Source: JABCZH01 sp963803775
GTDB taxonomy: Bacteria > Acidobacteriota > Terriglobia > Terriglobales > Acidobacteriaceae
Reading direction: 5' to 3'
Length of the DNA: 64,000 bases
Assembly (NCBI GenBank): GCA_963803775.1
Contig: CAWDNS010000002.1
Location: 558,001 to 622,000 of the forward strand
Shown: positions 25,487-34,157 of the stretch, piece by piece
Layout: every line of letters begins with the position of its first letter
Numbering within the stretch: position 1 is the first letter of the stretch
Notes under the pieces: generated by a model
Databases searched by the model: none
The model's input: only the letters and a program-made list of their open reading frames with translations
Told to the model about the DNA's origin: nothing
Position numbers and translations under genes: made by a program

Positions 25487-26776
25487 TCACTTCTTGTACA
25501 CCACTCCACCCTTCATCACGAATTTCACCTTCTGCAACACGCTGATGTCTTTCAATGGATCGCCCTGAACCGCGATTACATCCGCGAAATAACCCGCCTT
25601 CAAGACTCCTATCTGTCCATCCCATCCCAGTAGCTTGGCTCCATTCAGCAGATCAGCCTGTAACGCTGCCAGCGGAGTCATCCCGTACTTCACCATCAAC
25701 ACCAACTCGCGCGCCTGCGTGCCGTGGGGAAATGGCCCCACGTCGGAACCCACGGCCATCGGCACTCCGGCGGCTAGCTGGCGGGGAAACTCCTGCGCAT
25801 GCAGGTCGAGCATTTGCCGTTCGTATGCGGCTTGCTCGGGCGAGGCAGCATGATCGGCAAAATACTCGAAGATAGTAAACGTAGGAACGGCGTAGATTTG
25901 TTTCTCACGCATCAGCCGCATGGTCTCATCACTGAGATGGTTGGCGTGATCAATGGAAACCACGCCGGCTTGCGCCGCGTATAGCACTCCTGGCTCACCG
26001 GTGGCATGAACGGCAACATGTTTGCCGACCCGCGCCGCCTCCAGCACCGCTGTCGCCAATTCGGGTTCGGAGTATTGGTAAACCGTGGAATGTTTGCCGT
26101 CGCGCAACTTGTCTGGGCCAGTCTCATAAATCTTAATGAAATCCGCGCCCTCCTTGAATTGCTGCCGGATCACGGCGACTAATTCGTCCACGCCATTCGC
26201 GTACGTGGCATTGGAAAGAACGTGCTGCGCCGGATTGAAGTGATTGGCATCCTCGTGGCCGCCGAGAATGTCGATTGCGTTGCCGCTGATGCGCAATCGG
26301 GGGCCGGGAATCAGACCGCCGTCAATGGCGTTGCGGACGGCGGTATCCGCTGAACCTGCGCCTTCGGTGCCCATATCACGTTCCGCCGTGAAGCCTGCCA
26401 TCAAGTCGTCGCGAGCCGCGAGGGTTGCGATGATCGTCCGCTGCGGAACCGACTCTTCGACGGTTTGCAAGTCTTCCGCGCCGGGATGGAGAAAGAGATG
26501 AACGTGGGCATCGATTAATCCCGGCAACAGTGTGGTGTCGCCGACGTCAATCGTTTCCGCGTCCGCCGGATGCTTTACGCTCGAACCAGTTTCGACGATT
26601 CTTTCACCTTGAACCAACATCTCACCGGGCGACACGATTTTCCCGCTCTCGATATCGAGCATGCGGGCCGCGTGCAGCAGAATGGGATGACCACCCGGGG
26701 CCTGGGCCAATCCAGTGGTCAGAGTGAATCCGAGAAAAACAACCAAGGAAGCAAAAAAGCAAGGTTTTGTGGCCAT
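25487..26776 (-). CDS. Secreted metal-dependent amidohydrolase
   Basis: This 429-residue protein from the ATG at 26776 has a signal peptide (CFFASLVVFLGFTLTTGLAQA). Amidohydrolase metal ligands are visible: DAHVHLFLHPG (HxH), the KIYETG lysine candidate, AVHATGEPG, IDHANHLSDE and GSDVGPFPHG (metal Asp). It belongs to the imidazolonepropionase/Xaa-Pro dipeptidase-like amidohydrolases often exported in Acidobacteria; it probably hydrolyses a cyclic amide or a dipeptide. It lies 97 bp upstream of the ABC ATPase on the same strand. Confidence 0.9.
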   Translation of the reverse strand: MATKPCFFASLVVFLGFTLTTGLAQAPGGHPILLHAARMLDIESGKIVSPGEMLVQGERIVETGSSVKHPADAETIDVGDTTLLPGLIDAHVHLFLHPGAEDLQTVEESVPQRTIIATLAARDDLMAGFTAERDMGTEGAGSADTAVRNAIDGGLIPGPRLRISGNAIDILGGHEDANHFNPAQHVLSNATYANGVDELVAVIRQQFKEGADFIKIYETGPDKLRDGKHSTVYQYSEPELATAVLEAARVGKHVAVHATGEPGVLYAAQAGVVSIDHANHLSDETMRLMREKQIYAVPTFTIFEYFADHAASPEQAAYERQMLDLHAQEFPRQLAAGVPMAVGSDVGPFPHGTQARELVLMVKYGMTPLAALQADLLNGAKLLGWDGQIGVLKAGYFADVIAVQGDPLKDISVLQKVKFVMKGGVVYKK

Positions 26777-26913
26777 GACGCGCGATGGTACCACCTGCCG
26801 GGGTCAATTTTAACGGAACTTTCTTTTTTGGGTCTCCGTAGCTATCAGTGGCGACGGTTTGAGCCGTCATTCGCACGCCCCGCGTGCTCAATATTTATTA
26901 AAAGGAGACCAAC

Positions 26914-27267
26914 ATGGATGGACAAATGATTGGCTTGGTGGCGGTGATCATGATTTTCGGCATCCCGATCGCGGGAATGTACACGTACTATTCCGTGCGC
27001 AAACTGCGCTCGCAAGAACGCCTGGCGGCGATTGCCCGCGGCGTCGATGTTCCCATGCAGCAGGAACTGTCCCCGGCTGCAAATTCACGCCGCTCGGGAA
27101 TTCTGCTGGTGGCGGGAGCGCTCGGCTATATGCTGACTTTCACGCTTATCGGACGAATGGAACCCGATGCCTGGGTTGCCGGCACCTTTGGCGTGATTCC
27201 CTTTACCATCGGGTTGGGATTCTTTCTCGACTCCGCCCTGGTGCGCCGCGACGCGCGGCATTCTTAA
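26914..27267 (+). CDS. Small membrane protein (DUF6249-like)
   Basis: This 117-residue protein has AAAAGGAGACC before its ATG. An N-terminal helix (about 6-26) is followed by a basic segment KLRSQERLAAIARGVDVP, which is typical of the DUF6249 family, and two C-terminal helices (about 60-82 and 88-108). Families of this kind are common in Acidobacteria and Bacteroidetes next to ECF sigma factors, but none is adjacent here. Function unknown. Confidence 0.75.
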   Translation: MDGQMIGLVAVIMIFGIPIAGMYTYYSVRKLRSQERLAAIARGVDVPMQQELSPAANSRRSGILLVAGALGYMLTFTLIGRMEPDAWVAGTFGVIPFTIGLGFFLDSALVRRDARHS

Positions 27268-27424
27268 TCTGGCTTCGAATTGCCCCCACCTTTGCAATGA
27301 TGAAGAACGCAAAGGTGGGCCAGCCTTTTGACCATTCTGTAGGCCAAAGGACTCTTCGCCTGATCTCGCCCCGAAGTGTACAATTTTTCAGTTCGCCCTC
27401 CCCCATCAGATTTGCCATCGAACC

Positions 27425-29389
27425 ATGCCACTCCGCCGATACAGAACAAACTTCGCTGTCGTAGCGTTTATTGCGCTCGCTTCTCTTGCGTTTGCCCAAT
27501 GCCCACATGCCGGCAACAATGTTGGCTCGATTCCCTACCCTCCCGGTGGCCCATATCTAGGAGTTTCCTTCCGCGTGTGGGCCCCGCATGCGACCGCGGT
27601 GACGGTGAAAGACCCGATCTCGGGTCGCTCTGAGCCACTGGTCGAGCAAAACACAACCGGCTACTGGTGTAAGGACATTCCGGGCGTAAGCGTCAACCAG
27701 GACTACGACTACGTAATCACGACTCCGAATTTCGGCACGGTCACCCGCAGAGACCCGAACGCTCGGGTGGTCACTTCAGCCAACAACGGCCATGCCATCA
27801 CCTACGATCCCGCAGGATACACTTGGCAGGACCAGAACTTCACGCCTCCGCCATTCAACAAACTCGTGATCTACGAAATGGACATTGGCCAGTTCAACGC
27901 AGGGCCCTCAGGATGGGGAACATTTCAAGCTGCGATCGCCGAACTCGACCATATCAGCGGGATGGGATTCACCGCCGTCGAACTGCTGCCCGTGACCCAG
28001 TTCGATGGCATCCACGGCAATCCCTACGCCCCCACCGATCAGTATGCTATCGACAATGCCGAATATGGCGGTCCCGACAATCTAAAAGCATTTGTCGACG
28101 CATGCCATCAACAGGGGCTGGCTGTCATTATGGACGTCGTCCACAATCATTGGGGGCCTTTTGGTCTTGCGGACAATGAATTCGACGGCTGGCACACCAC
28201 GGCGTATCCCGGCGGAATTTATTTCTACGACGACTCGGCTGCGACCGACCACTACGACTCGCCCTACGGTCCGCGTCCCGACTACTCTTACCCGGTGGTC
28301 AAGGATTACATCCTTGGTCAGATCGCCATGTGGTTCAACGAATACCATGCCGACGGATTACGATGGGATTCGGTCTCGAACATCTACAACGCCTGGGGCG
28401 GAGGCGTCGGCAACGACCTTCATACCGGCAAGCCGGGAGTTTCGCTGCCCGATGGAATCAACTTGCTACAAACCGCAAACACTACCTGGCCGCAGACGTT
28501 CAAGATCGCGGAAGATATCTCGTTCAGCAAAGAACAATCGTCGGATACGCTCCCGGTAGCGAGTGGTGGACTGGGCTTCGACGCGCAGTGGAATGCCACG
28601 CTCTCTTACTTCGTGCGCAAGGATTTTCCTTCGGCGAGTCCGATCAGCCTGTCTGATGTAGTCTCCGGAATGACTTCGACCTTCAACAACGTTTACTTGC
28701 AGAGCGTCGCTTATGTCGAGTCGCACAATGAACTTACAACTGCCAATTCGCGGCTCTATCAACTGGTCGATCCGCAGAATCCAACCAGCCGAACTGCTCG
28801 CAAGAAGGCAGCGCTGGGCGCAGGCATATTGTTCACTTCTCCCGAGGTCCCGATGATTTACCAGGGGGATGAGTTTCTCGATCCCAGTTGGCTGGATAAC
28901 AAAACCACTTTGAATTGGACGAACGCCTTAACCTGGGCGGGAATCGTGGATCTTTACGGCAACCTGGTGAATCTCCGCACCGATGCGGCGGCAACGTCGG
29001 CCGGTCTCGTTGATCCTGACCTAAACATCTATCAGCAAGACAAAACCAACGACGTGCTGGTTTATGACCGTTACAACGTATCCGCGCCGGGAGTGGACGA
29101 CGTCATTGTCATCGCGAACTTGAGCAGTACGGTTTTCGGCGCCGGCTACCAGATCGGATTGCCCTACGGCGGGACCTGGCAGGTTCTGTTCAACAGTGAC
29201 AGCACGGTTTATAGCAGCGACTTCGGCAATGTCGGCCCGACGGGGCCGGTGACGGCAGTGAACATTCCATTTGCCGGCCAACCCTACAGCGCAATGGTTG
29301 CGATCGGCGACTATTCTCTGCTGATTCTGTCGCAAGCAGGAACGTGGGGAAAGCATAAGGGCGCCGCAACGCAACCATACAACTACTAG
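27425..29389 (+). CDS. Exported GH13 alpha-glucan enzyme with altered region IV
   Basis: This 654-residue protein has a signal peptide (1-24), an E-set/CBM48 domain (about 40-125) and a GH13 barrel (about 140-520), resembling glycogen branching enzyme and maltooligosyl trehalohydrolase. Region I is MDVVHNH (236-242), region II GLRWD with the nucleophile D315, region III KIAED with the acid/base E363. Region IV reads VESHNEL (431-437), with Asn435 where the transition-state-stabilising Asp of the HD pair is expected. The context ESHNE...SRL and PMIYQGDEF match branching-like enzymes. It should act on extracellular or periplasmic glucans if active. Confidence 0.88.
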   Translation: MPLRRYRTNFAVVAFIALASLAFAQCPHAGNNVGSIPYPPGGPYLGVSFRVWAPHATAVTVKDPISGRSEPLVEQNTTGYWCKDIPGVSVNQDYDYVITTPNFGTVTRRDPNARVVTSANNGHAITYDPAGYTWQDQNFTPPPFNKLVIYEMDIGQFNAGPSGWGTFQAAIAELDHISGMGFTAVELLPVTQFDGIHGNPYAPTDQYAIDNAEYGGPDNLKAFVDACHQQGLAVIMDVVHNHWGPFGLADNEFDGWHTTAYPGGIYFYDDSAATDHYDSPYGPRPDYSYPVVKDYILGQIAMWFNEYHADGLRWDSVSNIYNAWGGGVGNDLHTGKPGVSLPDGINLLQTANTTWPQTFKIAEDISFSKEQSSDTLPVASGGLGFDAQWNATLSYFVRKDFPSASPISLSDVVSGMTSTFNNVYLQSVAYVESHNELTTANSRLYQLVDPQNPTSRTARKKAALGAGILFTSPEVPMIYQGDEFLDPSWLDNKTTLNWTNALTWAGIVDLYGNLVNLRTDAAATSAGLVDPDLNIYQQDKTNDVLVYDRYNVSAPGVDDVIVIANLSSTVFGAGYQIGLPYGGTWQVLFNSDSTVYSSDFGNVGPTGPVTAVNIPFAGQPYSAMVAIGDYSLLILSQAGTWGKHKGAATQPYNY

Positions 29390-29518
29390 AGGTTATGTTG
29401 CATCGTTCCCTTTGAAGACCTGATTTCCCAGGGGCGCTCAGTTAAACTCTCCGAACCCGCAGCTACGATTGCGTTGAGAAGAGGGGTCCTAACCCACAGA
29501 GCCGAATCGGAGGAATGC

Positions 29519-31243
29519 ATGTTCGCGCGTCGGGCCGTTTCCCGCTGGCTGACCATCTTTCTCTGTCTTTCACTCGCAATTATTTCGTCACCGTTGCCCG
29601 CTCAATCTCCCCAGGAAGCAGAGCAAGTGCCCGGCCTTTCGATCCGCGTCAGCAGCCGCCTGGTGATGGTTGACGTAGTTGTGGCCGATAAGCATGGTCA
29701 GCCTGTGCTCGGGTTGAAGCCCACCGACTTCACTGTCACCGAGAAGGGCAAGCCGCAGAAGATATCTATCTTCACTTCTCCGAATCAACAGGGCGTGAAC
29801 CCTGCTACCCGAACCTTGGCTCCGGGAGTGTATTCGAATCGTCCCGAGTATCGCGCGCCCGGCGGCCGCCCACCCACCGTCATTCTGCTTGACGCCGCTA
29901 ACACTCCTCTCGCAGAGCAGAGCAATGCACGTGCGCAGATGCTGAAGTGGGTGATCGACGAATACCGCCCTGGCGACCGCGTAGCCATCTTCGCGCTGAC
30001 CAGCAAACTTGTATTGCTCTCGGACTTCACCGACGACCCGCAAATCCTGCTCAGTGTCCTGCGGCAGTTTGCAGCGCAAAAGTCGGCGCTAAACAGTACC
30101 CCTTCAGCTCCTGATGCAGGCGCAAAGAATACGGGACCCGGCTCCGGTGCCGCGTACGCGCTAATGGTTAGCGATCTCGCCGATGTTCACCAGGCAGAAC
30201 TCCAGAGGGTTGCGGGGCATCGCGCCGATATCACGGCGGCAGCCATGCGCAGCCTGGTGCGCATCTTGGGCGGAATTCCCGGGCGCAAGAACATCGTCTG
30301 GCTGACTGCTGGTTTTCCCTTCACCCTCACGACGCACGCCACCGGGCAGGAGGCCACCGGTTCGCACATCAGCGACGACCAGATGGCTGCGATTCAAGAC
30401 CCCTCGACGCTGCAAGAGGTTCAAGTGAATGCGGCGACCGGAGACGGATTTGAGACCGGTCTGGATGCCGGACGGCAAAGACTCTATGCCGATAAGGTTC
30501 GAGACATTGCTGCACAGTTCGCCAGTTCGCAAATCGCCATCTATCCGGTCGATGTTACGGGACTCCTCCCCGGTGCACAACAGGGTTCTTTCGACCGTCA
30601 GGAAACCATGAAGGACATCGCAAAAGAGACGGGCGGGCAGGCTTTCGTGAATCAGAATGACCTTCATCGCGGAGTCGAACTTGCTCTTGCTGACCAGGCT
30701 GCATCCTACACGGTTGGCTATTATCCCGCGGACAAGAAGTGGGACGGCGGCTACCGAACGATCTCGGTGAAAGTGAGTCACGAAGGTGTGGAAGTCCGCC
30801 ATCGCCGTGGCTACTTCGCGCTCGATCCCGCGAAAGAGAGCGAGAAACTGTTTGCGCAGGACCTTTCGGACGCGATCGAAGACAAAATCTCCGCCACGCA
30901 GATTCCTTTTTATGCGAAAGTGTCCACCGTCGAAAAAGGGAAAACACGGGTGGACTTCATGGTCGATGGTGATGCTCTATCGGCGGAGGACTCAGGCAAG
31001 GGCAAGCACTTGAACCTAAATTTCGAGGTGGCGATCTTCGCGCCAGACGGCAAACAAATCAGCAATCGGGTCATGAAGGTCGATAAAGTGTTGCCGCTTG
31101 AGACCTATCAACAGATCATGCAGCAAGGCCTGAGTGTGCACCTTGACGTGGACACGCCTCCCGGACGGAACACGGCGTGGATCGCTGTCCGCGATAACCA
31201 CAATGGTTACGTCGGAACGCTGCAAGCCTCCATCGGCCGGTAG
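29519..31243 (+). CDS. Exported VWFA-related protein (acidobacterial type), copy 1
   Basis: This 574-residue protein starts at the ATG at 29519, preceded by GGAGG. It has a signal peptide (WLTIFLCLSLAIISSPLPAQ) and the acidobacterial VWFA-related domain: a short N-terminal strand region (SRLVMVDVVVADKHGQPVLGL), then a von Willebrand A-like fold (PPTVILLDAANTPL, where the usual DxSxS is DAANT) to about residue 390, and a C-terminal beta domain from about 420. The metal site is degenerate. Function unknown; probably a periplasmic or surface interaction module. A tandem paralogue follows after 91 bp. Confidence 0.85.
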   Translation: MFARRAVSRWLTIFLCLSLAIISSPLPAQSPQEAEQVPGLSIRVSSRLVMVDVVVADKHGQPVLGLKPTDFTVTEKGKPQKISIFTSPNQQGVNPATRTLAPGVYSNRPEYRAPGGRPPTVILLDAANTPLAEQSNARAQMLKWVIDEYRPGDRVAIFALTSKLVLLSDFTDDPQILLSVLRQFAAQKSALNSTPSAPDAGAKNTGPGSGAAYALMVSDLADVHQAELQRVAGHRADITAAAMRSLVRILGGIPGRKNIVWLTAGFPFTLTTHATGQEATGSHISDDQMAAIQDPSTLQEVQVNAATGDGFETGLDAGRQRLYADKVRDIAAQFASSQIAIYPVDVTGLLPGAQQGSFDRQETMKDIAKETGGQAFVNQNDLHRGVELALADQAASYTVGYYPADKKWDGGYRTISVKVSHEGVEVRHRRGYFALDPAKESEKLFAQDLSDAIEDKISATQIPFYAKVSTVEKGKTRVDFMVDGDALSAEDSGKGKHLNLNFEVAIFAPDGKQISNRVMKVDKVLPLETYQQIMQQGLSVHLDVDTPPGRNTAWIAVRDNHNGYVGTLQASIGR

Positions 31244-31334
31244 GCTATGCTTTCAGGAGCGTTGTGAAAGCATTACCGACGACGCAGCCCACTGTAAGAT
31301 AGTACACACGCCGCTTTAGGCGTGCGTGAAAATC

Positions 31335-33038
31335 ATGTTAAGGCGCAACCCCAGGGTCCGGTGGCGGTCGGCGGTTGTCTGTCTGTCATTGATAGTGATC
31401 TCGTCACCACTTCCTGCTCAATCTCCGCAGTCACCCGAGCAGGTGCCCGGCCTTTCCATCCGTGTCAGCAGTCGACTGGTGCTGGTGGATGTGGTGGTGA
31501 CCGATAAGCATGGCCAGCCTGTCCTCGGGCTGCAGCCCAGCGATTTCATCCTCACCGAGAAAGGTAAACCGCAGAAAATATCCGTCTTCACTACCCCCGA
31601 TCAGTCCGCGCCGAAACCAGCAGCGCCCGCGTTGCTGCCGGGAGTCTATTCGAATCGTCCCGAGTACCGCTCGCCTGGCGGTCCGCCTACTGTCATCTTG
31701 CTGGATGCGGTCAACACGCCTTTGCAGAATCAGACCGAAGCACGGACCCAGATGATGAAGTTCGCGGTGGAAAACTTCAAACCGGGCAACGAGGTCGCCG
31801 TGCTCGCTCTCACCAATGGACTCCGCATACTCCAGGATTTCACGACCGATCCCTCCGTCCTCCAGCAGGCGTTTCAGCGCTATGGCGCCCAAAAACCCGG
31901 GCATACCGACGAACCGGCGGAGGCCATGAGGGTCGACGTCACCGGACGAGGAGTCGGAGTAGCCGCTGCCCGCGTAAACTCCAGCCTGGAAGCGTTTCAG
32001 AAGGAAGAGCTAACCAATGTAGTCGACCACCGTGTGGAGATTACCCTGGCCGCGCTTCGCGCGCTCAGCCGCATTCTGGGCGGAATTCCGGGCCGCAAGA
32101 ACGTGATATGGCTGTCCGCTGGATTCCCGTTCAGTCTTCTTCCCAACCAGCAGGTCCAGGCTCCCATTGAGTCCGAATTCGAAGCCACCCAGGCACGCAA
32201 CGCCAAGTGTGAGAACTACGGATGCCCGGACCCGGTCAGCGGCGCCGAGAGTTCCATGAACCCTGGTCAGCAAAGGGTCTACACCAACCAGATCCGCAAC
32301 GTTTCGGCTCAGCTGGCCGGCGCTCAGATCGCCATTTATCCCGTGGACGTTCGCGGGCTCGAAACCGCGACCGATTCCAATTCCTACTCCAGCCAGCAAG
32401 CCATGAAGGAAATCGCGGCCGAAACCGGCGGGACCGCGTTTGTCAACCGCAATGACATCCATACGGGCGTAGAGCGTGCCATGGCCGACCACGCCGCATC
32501 CTACACGGTTGGCTATTATCCTGCTGACAAGAAGTGGGACGGCGGCTACCGAACGATTTCGGTCAAAGTAAATCATGAGAGTGTGGAAGTCCGCCATCGC
32601 CGTGGCTACTTCGCGATTGATCCCGCGAAAGAGAGCGAGAAACTCTTTGCGCAGGACCTTTCGGATGCGATCCAGGACAAGATTTCCGCCACACAAATTC
32701 CTTTTTATGCGAAAGTGTCCACCATCGAAAAAGGGAAAACACGGGTGGACTTCATGGTCGATGGTGATGCTCTCTCGGCGGAGGACTCGGGCAAGGGCAA
32801 GCATCTGAACGTGGATTTTGAAGTAGAAGTGTTTGCTCCGGACGGCAAACAGATCAGCAATCGCGTCATGAAGGTTGATAAGGTGTTGCCGCTTGAGACT
32901 TATCAACAGATCATGCAGCAAGGCTTGAGTGTGCACCTTGATGTGGACACGCCTCCTGGGCGCAACACGGCTTGGATCGCTGTCCGCGATAACCACAATG
33001 GTTACGTTGGAACGCTGCAAGCCCCAGTCGGTCAGTAG
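31335..33038 (+). CDS. Exported VWFA-related protein (acidobacterial type), copy 2
   Basis: This is a 567-residue paralogue of the preceding protein. The ATG at 31335 gives a clean signal peptide (VVCLSLIVISSPLPAQ); a GTG at 31326 is an alternative start. The first 400 residues are moderately diverged, but the last 200, from TVGYYPADKKWDGGYRT on, are almost identical to copy 1 at protein and DNA level (30703-31240 versus 32501-33035). This points to recent gene conversion of the 3' half, or a duplication with divergence confined to the N-terminal region. Confidence 0.85.
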   Translation: MLRRNPRVRWRSAVVCLSLIVISSPLPAQSPQSPEQVPGLSIRVSSRLVLVDVVVTDKHGQPVLGLQPSDFILTEKGKPQKISVFTTPDQSAPKPAAPALLPGVYSNRPEYRSPGGPPTVILLDAVNTPLQNQTEARTQMMKFAVENFKPGNEVAVLALTNGLRILQDFTTDPSVLQQAFQRYGAQKPGHTDEPAEAMRVDVTGRGVGVAAARVNSSLEAFQKEELTNVVDHRVEITLAALRALSRILGGIPGRKNVIWLSAGFPFSLLPNQQVQAPIESEFEATQARNAKCENYGCPDPVSGAESSMNPGQQRVYTNQIRNVSAQLAGAQIAIYPVDVRGLETATDSNSYSSQQAMKEIAAETGGTAFVNRNDIHTGVERAMADHAASYTVGYYPADKKWDGGYRTISVKVNHESVEVRHRRGYFAIDPAKESEKLFAQDLSDAIQDKISATQIPFYAKVSTIEKGKTRVDFMVDGDALSAEDSGKGKHLNVDFEVEVFAPDGKQISNRVMKVDKVLPLETYQQIMQQGLSVHLDVDTPPGRNTAWIAVRDNHNGYVGTLQAPVGQ

Positions 33039-33060
33039 GCTGGTGCTTCCAGTTAAGAGC

Positions 33061-33552
33061 TTAGCTGTGAATCTGGAGGGAAATACCAATGGGCTGGCCT
33101 TCGAACAACAGGTTGAGGTCGATCGCAGGGGAGTCTGCGAGGGAACGCATATCGTAATCACTTCCGGTAATTACTGTGGGTGGGGAGAGCATGCAACCGT
33201 CACCCAGACCGGGAATCTTGTTTTTAAAGTTGCCCGCCACCAAATTAGCGATCTCGCCCATGGCGTCTGACACTTCGGCGCCGACCTTGCTCACCTCGAT
33301 GCCCAGCATCCTGGAAGCTATGAGCCGGGCTGACTTGCCGTCGCAGCGGACGCTCAGCACGCCACATAATTTTCCGGCCAGTCCGACCATCGAAGTAATA
33401 CCCAGATTGGCCTGTGATGGCGTATCGATCTCTAGCAGAGTGAGCTTGCAGCCCAGCATGAGTTCGAAGACTTCCCGCGCCGCGACTTCCATCAGCGGCA
33501 ACCAGTCTTGGTGGCGACCGTTGCCGGCCGGCATTGGGTACGTAGATTTCAT
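33061..33552 (-). CDS. cheX: CheX-like chemotaxis phosphatase
   Basis: This 163-residue protein matches CheX/CheC-type CheY-P phosphatases. The catalytic signature ExxN is present in DAMGEIANLVAGNFK, with the C-terminal PTVITGSDY typical of CheX. Its start overlaps the stop of the cheY-like gene by 4 bp, so the two are translated together and the phosphatase most likely acts on that response regulator. Confidence 0.88.
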   Translation of the reverse strand: MKSTYPMPAGNGRHQDWLPLMEVAAREVFELMLGCKLTLLEIDTPSQANLGITSMVGLAGKLCGVLSVRCDGKSARLIASRMLGIEVSKVGAEVSDAMGEIANLVAGNFKNKIPGLGDGCMLSPPTVITGSDYDMRSLADSPAIDLNLLFEGQPIGISLQIHS

Positions 33553-33935
33553 GATTTGTGTTCTAACACCGGAATGACGTGTTCCCTGACCTGATCCGGT
33601 GTGAACGGTTTGCGAATGTAACCCCTGGCGCCGGATGACAGTGCCTGCAAGACATGAGACTCGCTGCCTTCGGTGGTAATCATGACCACGGGCACGTTCT
33701 TAGCATTGGCGACTCCAGAGAGCTGTTTGACGAACTCCAGCCCGTCCATGACTGGCATATTGATGTCGCAGAGAATGAGATCGACGGAGTTATCCTGGAG
33801 AACGGTAAGAGCCTCCGCTCCGTTTCCCGCCTCCAGCACCTGCTTTAGATCGATGCCCGCCTGGCGCAGGGAACGTTCCACGATCTTCCGCATCACCGAG
33901 GAATCATCCACAATGAGGGCTCGTATGCTGTTCAT
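33549..33935 (-). CDS. CheY-like single-domain response regulator
   Basis: This 128-residue receiver domain has all active residues: the acidic pair DD in LIVDDSSVMRKI, the phospho-acceptor Asp in LILCDINMPVMDG, the Thr of VVMITTEG and the Lys in GYIRKPFTPDQV. There is no output domain. It is coupled to the CheX-like phosphatase and divergent from an adenylate cyclase gene. No CheA or MCP is nearby, so its kinase is elsewhere. Confidence 0.92.
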   Translation of the reverse strand: MNSIRALIVDDSSVMRKIVERSLRQAGIDLKQVLEAGNGAEALTVLQDNSVDLILCDINMPVMDGLEFVKQLSGVANAKNVPVVMITTEGSESHVLQALSSGARGYIRKPFTPDQVREHVIPVLEHKS

Positions 33936-34157
33936 CAGACAGTATTCATCCTCCGCAAGGCGGTGCTCAAGAGTCTTCCTCTTATGCCGGCTGACTGGTC
34001 TATCGACGAGGAACGGACAGGACTTTAGGACAGAGGAACACGAATCCGCGAAATCTTCTCTGATGTCGCGGTCCTAAGAAATTCGTAGTTTCGATGGACG
34101 ACGTGATGATCGTACGTTCGATATACTGCACCTTTGAAACGGCGCGGTGTTTAAGTC

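Noticed and set aside
34025..34077. Hairpin TTAGGAC/GTCCTAA with nested CCGCGA/TCGCGG in the cheY-cyclase intergenic region
   Set aside because: It is paired in part but has no clear regulatory class and lies in a divergent promoter region where chance palindromes are common; I do not report it as a feature.
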